From SHAN690 sp041391765 (GTDB taxonomy: Bacteria > Bacteroidota > Bacteroidia > Flavobacteriales_G > Salibacteraceae): a stretch of DNA of 59,261 bases. Of this stretch, positions 18,151 to 25,811 are shown in pieces; positions within the stretch are counted from its first letter, which is position 1; the number at the start of each line of letters is the position of its first letter. Under the pieces are notes generated by a model that saw only the letters and a list, made by a program, of their open reading frames with translations, was not told where the DNA came from and ran no database searches. Location: contig JAWKNJ010000036.1 in assembly GCA_041391765.1 (NCBI GenBank), positions 1 to 59,261 of the forward strand, given 5' to 3'. The position numbers and the translations under genes are program-made.

Positions 18151-18593
18151 TGTTTGAGAAACCACCGTTCAGCAAGGAAGAAGAGCAGCGCATTCTGGAG
18201 GCGATTAAGGCGGCCGAGCTCAACACCTCCGGAGAAATCCGCTTGCATGTTGAACCATCTTGCAAGAGCACAACATTAGATCGTGCTGCACAGATGTTTG
18301 ACAAGCTCGGCATGAACAAGACCGAGCAACGGAATGGTGTGCTTGTTTACTTGGCTCTCAATGATCGAAAGTTTGCCATCATTGGTGACAAGGGTATCAA
18401 TGAAAAAGTCCCCCAGAATTTTTGGGAACAGACGAAGGATTTGATGTCAGATCATTTCCGAAAAGGAAATATCGTGGAAGGCATAATCGAGGGAATTGTG
18501 GATGCCGGTGAGCAGTTGAAGCAGTACTTTCCGTACCACCAAGGAGGTGTGAACGAATTGAAGGATGATATTAGCTACGGAAAGCATGAGTAA
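18150..18593 (+). CDS. TPM-domain protein, cytoplasmic form
   Basis: 147 residues with no signal peptide. A TPM (TLP18.3/Psb32/MOLO-1) domain spans most of the protein: FSKEEEQRILEAIKAAELNTSGEIRLHVE, MNKTEQRNGVLVYLALNDRKFAIIGDKGINEKVP. It starts at the LemA stop codon and its end overlaps the next TPM gene by eight bases, giving the common Bacteroidota LemA-TPM-TPM operon. Function of the family in bacteria is unsettled. Confidence 0.85.
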   Translation: MFEKPPFSKEEEQRILEAIKAAELNTSGEIRLHVEPSCKSTTLDRAAQMFDKLGMNKTEQRNGVLVYLALNDRKFAIIGDKGINEKVPQNFWEQTKDLMSDHFRKGNIVEGIIEGIVDAGEQLKQYFPYHQGGVNELKDDISYGKHE

Positions 18594-19314
18594 ATCTTTA
18601 GCTACCCTCCTTCTCGTTCTTGTAAGTGCCTTTGCATGGGCTAAAGAGATTCCTGAAAGGCCGAATCGATTGGTAAACGACTATGCCAACGCGCTCACAA
18701 GCAGTGAAGCAGATAAGCTCGAACAAAAGTTGGTAGCCTATGATAAGGAAACCTCCACCCAAATTGCCGTAGTCATTCTAAAATCCCTGGAGGGTGATGA
18801 TGTATTTGACTTCAGCCAACGGCTCGCGGAAGAATGGGGACTTGGTGGAAAAGAAAACGACAATGGAGTGCTGCTCCTCGTTTCCATGGAAGATCGAGAG
18901 ATTCGAATTCATACGGGGTATGGCACTGAAGGAGCTATACCTGATGCCATTGCCAAACGCATCATCGAAACGGACATCAAACCCGAATTCAAATCTGGTA
19001 ACTATTACTCAGGGATTAACAAAGCCTGCGATTCAATGATCGCAGCTCTGAAAGGAGAATACAATGCACCCCCGAAGAAAGATAAGTTTCCAATCGGCAT
19101 CATTCCATTCCTGATCATCTTTATTCTCATCGCGATTTTCGGAAGAAGGAGACGCTATACCACGTATGGCCGGTCTGGTAGGCACTACCATGGTGGGCCT
19201 TGGATCGGTGGATTCGGAGGCGGTTCGTCCGGTGGATTTGGCGGTGGCGGTGGCGGCTTTGGAGGATTTGGCGGTGGCGGCTTTGGAGGTGGAGGAGCGA
19301 GCGGAAGCTGGTAA
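18586..19314 (+). CDS. TPM-domain exported membrane protein (YgcG family)
   Basis: 242 residues from the ATG at 18586, which opens a signal peptide (MSKSLATLLLVLVSAFAWA). A longer in-frame start at 18565 adds no signal. The TPM domain (about 30-155) contains LVNDYANALTSSEADKLEQKL and NDNGVLLLVSMEDREIRIHTGYG. A TM helix (about 172-190, FPIGIIPFLIIFILIAIFG) is followed by a basic stretch and a Gly-rich tail of GGFGGG repeats ending in GASGSW. This tail is typical of YgcG proteins. Confidence 0.88.
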   Translation: MSKSLATLLLVLVSAFAWAKEIPERPNRLVNDYANALTSSEADKLEQKLVAYDKETSTQIAVVILKSLEGDDVFDFSQRLAEEWGLGGKENDNGVLLLVSMEDREIRIHTGYGTEGAIPDAIAKRIIETDIKPEFKSGNYYSGINKACDSMIAALKGEYNAPPKKDKFPIGIIPFLIIFILIAIFGRRRRYTTYGRSGRHYHGGPWIGGFGGGSSGGFGGGGGGFGGFGGGGFGGGGASGSW

Positions 19315-19316
19315 GC

Positions 19317-20204
19317 TTATCCCCGAATCGATCTATGCAGTTTGGCGAGTTTCCAAAAATCGAAGTAGAGTAAATTGGGAGCAGGCCCCTGCAATTGTTT
19401 CAGGATCCGATCTGCATCCATTTCGATTAAAGTCGCTACCAATCCCATCATTCCAATGCTACTTAGGAACTTATAGTACTTCACCAACTTGATTGACTTT
19501 CCTACTTTGTTGTGTTTGATTAAATAAGCCAAGTTGCGAACGCCATTTTCAGACTTCTGGATGAATACATCAAAGGGTTCCAGACCAATGTGCTCGATCG
19601 GATTTTCAATGTGATCGATACGGTAGCCAGCTTTCTTCAACTCTATTGCAAACAAGGTATCCTCATGACCATAACCTACCAACGACTCATCCATTTTCAC
19701 GGTATCATACACTGATCGCTTGATGAGAAAGTTATTGGTCATGAACGATTTGTATGGATTCAACAATCGATCCTGCACCAATATAGCTTCTCGGTTGCTA
19801 CCACAATACCAATGGAAGTAATAGTCATGATCGTCAGGGGCTTCTTCATCATATACGCGACCGCCATAAATCACTTCGTAGCCATTCAAATGCTCAACGT
19901 ACTTTTCCAAGTAATGATTGCTTTGGCACTTGCCATCACAATCAAGGAACAGGAGGTTATCAAACTGCGCCATAGCCACCAATCGATTCCTCACCGCACT
20001 TCTTCCGAGATTGTTATGACTTAACTCATAATGTACAGAAGGCGATTCCGCGATAGATGCATTCAATCCACGGTATGATTCATCACTGGCATCATCCAAA
20101 CAAACAATTTCTACCGGGATACTCAGCTTCTGCGCCTGACTGCTTAGTTCCCGAATGAACTCACGAACATCAAAATTGTAAATTGGAATGAGGATGCTCA
20201 GCAT
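19317..20204 (-). CDS. Family 2 glycosyltransferase
   Basis: 295 residues. The GT2 fold starts at residue 1: MLSILIPIYN, nucleotide-sugar binding, DDASDES, then LFLDCDGKC as the DxD-type metal site (about residue 90) and GYGHEDTLFAIELKKAGY as the acceptor-side ED motif (about 185). No membrane segment except possibly weak hydrophobic helices near the C-terminus. It begins two bases after the FtsE stop, so it is co-transcribed with ftsE. Acceptor unknown. Confidence 0.85.
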   Translation of the reverse strand: MLSILIPIYNFDVREFIRELSSQAQKLSIPVEIVCLDDASDESYRGLNASIAESPSVHYELSHNNLGRSAVRNRLVAMAQFDNLLFLDCDGKCQSNHYLEKYVEHLNGYEVIYGGRVYDEEAPDDHDYYFHWYCGSNREAILVQDRLLNPYKSFMTNNFLIKRSVYDTVKMDESLVGYGHEDTLFAIELKKAGYRIDHIENPIEHIGLEPFDVFIQKSENGVRNLAYLIKHNKVGKSIKLVKYYKFLSSIGMMGLVATLIEMDADRILKQLQGPAPNLLYFDFWKLAKLHRSIRG

Positions 20205-20206
20205 AC

Positions 20207-20956
20207 CTAATCATTCTCTGAAGCATCGCCCTCGAGAGAGCCCAAAACGGTCTCATTACTATCGGATTCGATGGGCTGCCTGGTTCCAACCTTTGAATCG
20301 GTCACCCGCCCGTTTTCACAAGTGAGCGTTCGATTGCCATACTTGCTCATATGAACGTAGTCATGCGTGGCCATCAACACCGCCCTACCCTGCTGACTGA
20401 TGTCGTAAAGCAACTTTAGAATGATATCCGAAGTTTCCGGGTCAAGATTTCCAGTTGGTTCATCAGCCAATATCAGCACCGGATCATTGATTAAAGCACG
20501 GGCTATCGCAACTCGCTGTTGTTCACCACCGCTGAGTTCATGCGGCATTTTGAAACTCTTTGTCTGCATACCCACTTTACCCAGCACCTCGTCAATGCGA
20601 GCCTTCATTTTGTTCTTATCCTTCCAACCCGTTGCCTTCATCACAAAAATCAGGTTTTCCGCCACTGTACGGTCGGTAAGCAATTGAAAGTCTTGAAATA
20701 CGATACCTAACTTTCTTCTCAAGAATGGAATCTGTTTGCGTTTCAATTTCCTCAAATCAAACTCATCTACGTGACCTTCGCCTTCCACCATTTCCAATTC
20801 ACCATAGAGGGTCTTCAGCAAGCTGCTTTTTCCTGTCCCGGTTTTTCCGATCAGGTAAATGAACTCACCCTTATTGATCTCAAAATTCACATCGGAGAGG
20901 ATGAGATGCTTATCGATAAAGATGTTGCAATTTCGGATTGATACGATTGATTCCAT
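20207..20956 (-). CDS. ftsE: FtsE-like ABC transporter ATPase
   Basis: 249 residues from the ATG at 20956 (MESIVSIRN); the longer frame from 21022 lacks support and crosses the promoter. Walker A GKTGTGKSS, Q-loop FQDFQLL, signature LSGGEQQRVAIARAL, Walker B LILADEPTGNLD and switch His in MATHDYVH are all intact. FtsE pairs with FtsX to control peptidoglycan hydrolases at division; ftsX is not in the window. A C-terminal acidic extension (about 25 residues) follows the ATPase core. Confidence 0.85.
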   Translation of the reverse strand: MESIVSIRNCNIFIDKHLILSDVNFEINKGEFIYLIGKTGTGKSSLLKTLYGELEMVEGEGHVDEFDLRKLKRKQIPFLRRKLGIVFQDFQLLTDRTVAENLIFVMKATGWKDKNKMKARIDEVLGKVGMQTKSFKMPHELSGGEQQRVAIARALINDPVLILADEPTGNLDPETSDIILKLLYDISQQGRAVLMATHDYVHMSKYGNRTLTCENGRVTDSKVGTRQPIESDSNETVLGSLEGDASEND

Positions 20957-20966
20957 AAGTCGTAAA

Positions 20967-20974
20967 CAAATGTA
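20967..20974 (-). promoter_or_regulatory. Promoter -7 element for ftsE
   Basis: TACATTTG on the minus strand, ten bases before the ATG at 20956. This supports the shorter start. Confidence 0.55.
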
Positions 20975-21132
20975 GCAGGCCATGCCAAGCATCGTTCGGT
21001 AAAATATTCGAGTTGCCGACAATGGATCGGTGAAAAGCGTTGAAATGCAAAAACAAGCTCAAATTCAAACTCAATCAATTCTCGATTTTGTTTGAATCTC
21101 TGCTTCCAACGCTTTCACCTTTATTTGCTCTT

Positions 21133-21630
21133 GTGGAACTAGGCATCATCAGCGATACGCACGGATACATGGATGAACGAATTCTGCATCACTTTCGTGA
21201 TGTAGACGCTATTCTACATGCCGGTGATGTAGGTGATCTTAGCGTTTGCGATAAGTTGGTGGACCTACACCCCCTATACTGTGTTTATGGAAACATTGAT
21301 GGAACCAACATTAGAAAGTCCTGCCCAGAATGGATAGTTCACAGTTTTGATGGTGTCAAAATACTAATGATTCACATTGCTGGTGCCTTGGGAAAGTACA
21401 ACGCTAAGACCAGAGGATTGATCGAAGAACACCGTCCTCATGTACTGATTTGCGGACATTCCCACATTCTTAAAGTCGCCCAGGACAGCCGCTTTGATCT
21501 TCTTCACATTAATCCAGGTGCAGCAGGAAAGCATGGGTTTCATAAGATGAGAACCATGTTAAAGGTCAGTGCCTCGAATGGAAAGTTGACCAACTTGCGC
21601 GTTGTGGAGCTTAGTTCGCGATCAGCGTAA
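21133..21630 (+). CDS. YfcE/MJ0936-type metallophosphoesterase
   Basis: 165 residues from the GTG at 21133, giving VELGIISDTHGYMDE, where the family begins. A longer frame from 21040 would add 31 residues unlike the family. Metal ligands are visible: D and H in SDTHG, D in HAGDVGD, N in YGNID, H in MIHI and GHSH in CGHSHI. It is a calcineurin-like phosphodiesterase of small phosphoesters. A TTTATTTG sequence five bases before the GTG may be its promoter. Divergent from ftsE. Confidence 0.85.
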   Translation: MELGIISDTHGYMDERILHHFRDVDAILHAGDVGDLSVCDKLVDLHPLYCVYGNIDGTNIRKSCPEWIVHSFDGVKILMIHIAGALGKYNAKTRGLIEEHRPHVLICGHSHILKVAQDSRFDLLHINPGAAGKHGFHKMRTMLKVSASNGKLTNLRVVELSSRSA

Positions 21631-22080
21631 TCGATCCACTGACTTCACCAAATCATCATCTTTTTTGATTTGTTTTCTGGCCAACCAAACTAATACGCAG
21701 GCGATCAACGGCAGAATAATGGCAATTCCATATCCTGTGCCCACCTCTTCGGTGAAATTTGACTTTAAGGTTTTAAGTGCTGTATAATGCACGAATCCAA
21801 ATAAGCCCATAATCAGCAATAATTGAATGATGGTCACCACGGCAAGATTCATTTGTGTCTTGCGGTTTTTATAGCCGAAGAGCGTGATCAGAATTAGCCC
21901 AGCGCCAACTATGATCGCCATGGTTAGTGGAGTAGAACTGACTCCTTCCACCGAACATTTGAGTCCACTCAACATAAAACCCGCTCCCTCAACCACATAG
22001 GTAGACCAGTTCATAAATAGAGAAAGTGTAACTAATGAGGTGGCTATTAGGAGATAAATGGATTGAATACGTTGTATCAT
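21622..22080 (-). CDS. DUF4293 family membrane protein
   Basis: 152 residues with four predicted TM helices (about 7-27, 52-70, 79-99, 117-136) and a charged C-terminus. The opening MIQRIQSIYLLIA is diagnostic of DUF4293, a Bacteroidota-specific family commonly found beside rho, as here (divergent). Its 3' end overlaps the phosphoesterase gene by nine bases on the opposite strand. Function unknown. Confidence 0.85.
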   Translation of the reverse strand: MIQRIQSIYLLIATSLVTLSLFMNWSTYVVEGAGFMLSGLKCSVEGVSSTPLTMAIIVGAGLILITLFGYKNRKTQMNLAVVTIIQLLLIMGLFGFVHYTALKTLKSNFTEEVGTGYGIAIILPLIACVLVWLARKQIKKDDDLVKSVDRLR

Positions 22081-22119
22081 GTCGGTGAATTTGACTGCAA
22101 AAATTGAAAATCATTTTGC

Positions 22120-22148
22120 TTGCATAACTAAAAGTGTTCTTATACTTG
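22120..22148 (+). promoter_or_regulatory. Promoter of rho
   Basis: TTG at 22120-22122, an 18-base spacer and TATACTTG at 22141-22148 (one mismatch to TAnnTTTG). It leaves a leader of about 130 bases before the rho ATG, in keeping with the long autoregulated leaders known for rho. Confidence 0.5.
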
Positions 22149-22281
22149 CATCTGCGATTCAACGCTAATCGCAAATCCCTTCCTACCGTTTCTGAGTTTA
22201 TTTCAGCAACAATCGATCTCTAATTTATTGTTCATAGCCACCAAGGCAAGACACATTTTTCAATAAGCATTTTTAGACCTT

Positions 22282-23952
22282 ATGTACGATATCACGGAAC
22301 TGAACGAAAAGAAAGTTCAAGACCTTAAGGAAATTGCTGAGCAATTAAATGTCCCAAAAGCGGACAAGCTCAAGAAGCAAGAACTCATTTACCAAATTCT
22401 TGACCAGCAGGCCATGCAACCTGCTCCGCCAAAACCAAAGACCGCTGCCCCGGAAAAAGCAGCCGACAGCGCAGCCAAAGCTGCAAACAACAATAACCGC
22501 GGCAACAATGATGGTCAGCGAAACAGAAGACCTCGAAGAGATGATAAGCCTGCTGCCGGAGAGCTTCCTTTTGAAGAAAAGGCTGAAGTTGCGGTAGCTG
22601 AGGAAGGCTCATCCGAAGCCCCTAAGCAAGAGAACAACCGAGAAGATAAATCTCAGCGTCCTCGTCACCAGCAAAGACAAAAACCTGAAGGAGAGAACAA
22701 CAGCGAGTCCGCTGAAGAAACTACAAAGGATGGCGAGCAAGGTGAAAAGAGTGAGCGCGGTGATCGTGGAGATCGAGGAGATCGAAACAACCGTCCGCCC
22801 AGACGTGAGAAGGTAGAATACAAATACAATTTCGATGAGATCGTAATGGCCGAAGGCTGTTTGGAGATCATGAACGAAGGTTATGGTTTCCTACGCTCAG
22901 CTGATTACAGCTACTTAAGCTCACCGGATGATATATATGTAAGCCAATCTCAAATCAAACTTTTCGGTTTGAAGACGGGTGACACGATTCTTGGTACTAT
23001 TCGTCCACCGAAAGAAGGTGAGAAATACTACCCATTGCTTCGCATTGACAAGATCAATGGACTTCCGTTTGCGGATGTTCGTGATCGTGTTCCGTTTGAT
23101 TATTTGACTCCGCTTTTCCCAAACCGAAGCCCAAAGCTACCGGTCACGAGAAGCAGGACCACTCATCTCAGATATTGTGACCTCCTTCACTCCTATCGGA
23201 AAAGGGTCGAAAATGGATGATCTTTAGCGCAGCCAAAAATGAAGGTAAGACCGAAATCCTCAAAAATCGCCAATGCGATTGCTCAAAATCATCCGGAAGT
23301 TTATTTGATGATCCTCTTGATCGATGAGCGTCCTGAAGAAGTAACCGACATGGAACGAAGCCAAAGCTGGGGTAGTGCATCCCACATTCGAGTAGACCCC
23401 GGCCGATCGCCATGTGAAGGTTTCGAACATCGTTTTGGAGAAAGCCAAAAGATTGGTTGAGTGCGGTCACGATGTTGTGATCCTATTAGATTCAATCACA
23501 CGTTTAGCAAGAGCGTACAACACAGTTGCTCCCATCCAGGTAAGGTGTTGACGGGTGGTGTTGATGCCAACGCATTGCACAAGCCTAAGCGATTCTTCGG
23601 AGCGGCTCGAAACATCGAGCACGGAGGTTCATTGACCATCATCGCAACCGCGTTGACAGAAACCGGTTCTAAGATGGACGAAGTGATCTTCGAAGAATTC
23701 AAGGGTACAGGTAACATGGAACTTCAGTTGGATCGCAAGCTCAGCAACCGAAGGGTATTCCCAGCGATCGACTTGGTGGCATCCAGCACGCGAAGAGACG
23801 ACATGTTGATGGAGAAAGACGTTCTTCAGCGCATGTGGATCTTGAGAAAGCACCTCACAGACATGAACACCATCGAAGCGATGGAATTCCTGAAACAACA
23901 GATGGCTCATACGAAGACCAACGAGGAGTTCCTCATTTCGATGAATGGATAA
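22282..23952 (+). pseudogene. rho: Transcription termination factor Rho, broken by several indels
   Basis: The N-terminal 280 codons are intact: Rho_N helix-loop (MYDITELNEKKVQDLKEIAEQL), a long Asn/Arg/Glu-rich insert with RGDRGDRGDR typical of Bacteroidota Rho, and the RNA-binding OB fold (GYGFLRSADYSYLSSPDDIYVS). From about 23125 the homologous sequence switches frame at least five times: KPKATGHEKQDH, ISDIVTSFTPIGKG, GKTEILK (P-loop), IANAIAQNHPEVYLMILLIDERPEEVTDMER, then VSNIVLEKAKRLVECGHDVVILLDSITRLARAYNTVAP. It is clean again from GKVLTGGVDANALHKPKRFFGAARNIEHGG (about 23550) to the stop. The damage is confined to 23.12-23.56 kb, which encodes the ATPase core. Confidence 0.9.
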
Positions 23953-23972
23953 TATACCTAACTAACCAGCGA

Positions 23973-24006
23973 AAAGGTTGTCACATTGTTGGCAACCTTT
24001 TTCATT
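23973..24006 (+). terminator. Intrinsic terminator of rho
   Basis: AAAGGTTG/CAACCTTT stem (eight bases) with a twelve-base loop, followed by TTTTTCATTT. Its 3' side doubles as the promoter region of the next gene (TTCATTTG, five bases before the ATG at 24014). Confidence 0.7.
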
Positions 24007-24013
24007 TGCACCC

Positions 24014-24499
24014 ATGAGTATTTTAACGCGTTACGCAGTCCCCGGAGCCTTAATTGGCCATCATCCTGAAAATGGTGTACTTCGCCACGCTGCTACGGAT
24101 GAAACAATGGACATGTATGTGCGATTCGCTTACCTGATGTTGTTTCTGATCGCCCTGTTTCTTGGTCTTGACATTCAAACGCGAAAATCGAGACATTCCA
24201 TCGGACATCAAATTGGGAATGAAAGTAGCCTCTGTGTTTGCCTTGATTCTCTCCGGCTTTACATGGCTATACTACCAATGGATCCAATCCCTGAATATTT
24301 TGAGGATCGAATTGATGTAGTTGCAAAGCGGCCAGAAGCTGCCGGGCAGGAAGCCGAAAAAGCGCTTGGAACAGCTGAATTCATCTTCAGCCCATTTACG
24401 CATAGCACCATCACCTTATTTGGTTTCATGGTGATCGGCTTCTTCTACACGATCATCTTAGTGATGATCATGCGAGGAAAACCGGAGGCGTTTAGATAA
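24014..24499 (+). pseudogene. DUF4199-like membrane protein with compensating frameshifts
   Basis: The open frame encodes 162 residues, but only its ends look like the family: VRFAYLMLFLIALFLGLDIQTRK near the start, and FIFSPFTHSTITLFGFMVIGFFYTIILVMIM at the end. Between about 24190 and 24300 the family-like reading is in another frame (RDIPSDIKLGMKVASVFALILSGFTWLYYQW), giving the missing TM helix. The segment before 24110 is also un-family-like. Paired indels that restore the frame explain this. DUF4199 proteins are four-TM Bacteroidota proteins of unknown function. Confidence 0.65.
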
Positions 24500-24724
24500 T
24501 TCCTCTTGTTTCGTCAGTTCGACCGCGTTCGCTTTTGAGCTTTAGCGGTTGCGAAGCGCGATCCCGATGACAATCGGGCAAGCCGATCTACCATGAAACC
24601 TGAATAACGAGCTTGCCGACTATGTGCCTAAATCTTTATTTTGTGAACCAAAGACCAAGGAATGTAAACATCAACCGGAAAACATAAACGAGTCGAGCGT
24701 AGCTCTGTCATTTCTTCGTCTCAA

Positions 24725-24823
24725 ATCGCCAGTTTAACAAACAAGGATGAAATGATTAGCAGCAGATGCGCCCCATGGGGGCGTGGCCTGTGGTCTAATC
24801 TAATTCTTGTGGGGTCTGGCGAT
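24725..24823 (+). ncRNA. Candidate structured RNA
   Basis: Three nested pairings: outer ATCGCCAG (24725-24732) with CTGGCGAT (24816-24823), middle GATTAG (24754-24759) with CTAATC (24795-24800), and an apical hairpin CGCCCC/GGGGCG with a three-base loop (24769-24783). No known riboswitch, tmRNA, 6S or RNase P signature is recognised. It may be a leader of the regulator gene downstream or an independent small RNA. Fold-based evidence only. Confidence 0.3.
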
Positions 24824-24859
24824 CCTGAGGCGATTGGAGATAAAGCTGAGGTTCACGCC

Positions 24860-24957
24860 CTCACCATAATAGACCATTCCGTTTGAGCCTCTCGGAAGCA
24901 ACGACTAAAAACATGCGAAGCCGCGTACAATTGAATCCAAATCACCGTTATGGTGAG
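24860..24957 (+). promoter_or_regulatory. TCACC half-site cluster upstream of the LuxR-type regulator
   Basis: CTCACCATAA (24860-24869) is the exact inverse of TTATGGTGAG (24948-24957). The latter is also half of a tight dyad, TCACC-GTTAT-GGTGA (24942-24956), 21 bases before the ATG at 24978. The arrangement suits an autoregulatory operator. Confidence 0.35.
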
Positions 24958-24977
24958 GTTGTTCACATGATCAATGA

Positions 24978-25631
24978 ATGACACTCATGAAAAACGGAGA
25001 TCAGAAACGAATTGATGTATTGGTTGTGGAAGACCATTCGATCTATCGGCAGGCTATTGTGGATACACTGAGAGAAAGCGCATTTGTGATGCGCACCGGA
25101 CAGGCCGAAAATGGCGTGCAGGCATTGGCAGAGCTGAGCCGGGCGACTTATGACCTCGTCATCCTGGACATCAGTATGCCCGAAATGCACGGAATTGATT
25201 GCATGACCGAGATTAGTGCCAAATACCCTGATCAAAAGGTGATCGTCCTGACGCAGTTTGATTCGACCGGATTCTATAAGCGGTTCGAAGCTTTAGGTGT
25301 GTCAGGCTACCTGCTCAAATCGTCCACCGGGCAAGAGATCATCGATGACATCAGGCGCGTGATGTTTGACAATGAGCGGGTATTTACAGATCGGGTGGAA
25401 AAAGAGTATTGGAGCCTTGACAAAACTCATCATGTCTACCTGAGTGAAAAAGAAATGGAGGTAGTGCAATTGATCTGCTCACACCTAAAAACTGAACAAA
25501 TAGCCGAGCGCCTGAACCTTTCTACGCACACGATCAATTCGCATCGCAAGCACATTTTGACCAAATTGGGTGCTGCGGCTGCCACACAGATCATCGAATG
25601 GGCCATCGACAACGGAGTTGTTATCCGTTGA
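24978..25631 (+). CDS. NarL/LuxR-type response regulator
   Basis: 217 residues. The receiver domain (about 12-130) has VVEDHS, phospho-acceptor Asp in LVILDISMPEMHG, Thr in VLTQFDS and Lys in YLLKSSTG. The LuxR helix-turn-helix (about 150-215) reads LSEKEMEVVQLICSHLKTEQIAERLNLSTHTINSHRKHILTKLG. An ATG at 24987 is an alternative start. No cognate kinase lies next to it. It is followed by a dyad and the subtilase gene, so the subtilase may be a target. Confidence 0.9.
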   Translation: MTLMKNGDQKRIDVLVVEDHSIYRQAIVDTLRESAFVMRTGQAENGVQALAELSRATYDLVILDISMPEMHGIDCMTEISAKYPDQKVIVLTQFDSTGFYKRFEALGVSGYLLKSSTGQEIIDDIRRVMFDNERVFTDRVEKEYWSLDKTHHVYLSEKEMEVVQLICSHLKTEQIAERLNLSTHTINSHRKHILTKLGAAAATQIIEWAIDNGVVIR

Positions 25632-25652
25632 TGAAATGCCCTTAATTGATTG

Positions 25653-25675
25653 AAAATCACTAGAACTAGTGATAG
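25653..25675 (+). promoter_or_regulatory. Palindromic site TCACTAG-AA-CTAGTGA
   Basis: Seven-base arms around AA, between the LuxR-type regulator and the subtilase. The left 17 bases recur exactly at 1600-1616. Spacing and symmetry are those of a dimeric response-regulator site. Confidence 0.35.
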
Positions 25676-25731
25676 AAAAGTCAAAGTCAATGTCAATTTT
25701 TGCCTAAGGTCTTTTCAGGCCGAAAACAAAA

Positions 25732-25767
25732 GGGGCGGGAATCACGACAAAATGAACCTCCCGCCCC
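25732..25767 (+). promoter_or_regulatory. GC-rich hairpin in the subtilase leader
   Basis: GGGGCGGGA (25732-25740) pairs with TCCCGCCCC (25759-25767) across an 18-base loop. No T run follows on the plus strand; the flanking A run makes it look like a terminator only on the minus strand, where no gene needs one. It may be a 5' mRNA stabiliser or attenuator. Confidence 0.4.
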
Positions 25768-25811
25768 GAAAAAATTCAAGCATTAATAAACTAACACTTA
25801 AACCAACGACA

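Larger units (their letters stand above)
24500..24977. other. Non-coding stretch with several dyads
   Basis: 478 bases without a gene. It holds an imperfect CCCGAT/ATCGGG hairpin near 24562, a nested set of stems at 24725-24823 (separate entry), and TCACCATAA/TTATGGTGA half-sites at 24860-24957 just before the LuxR-type regulator. GC content is locally raised around 24765-24830. Confidence 0.5.

Noticed and set aside
19195..19310. Gly-rich tandem repeats that look like a short direct-repeat array
   Set aside because: They encode the GGFGGG tail of the YgcG-type protein and are no CRISPR.
24485..24502. 18-base near-repeat GGAGGCGTTTAGATAATT, also at 36487 with one mismatch
   Set aside because: By my estimate a few such one-mismatch matches are expected by chance in a window of this size.
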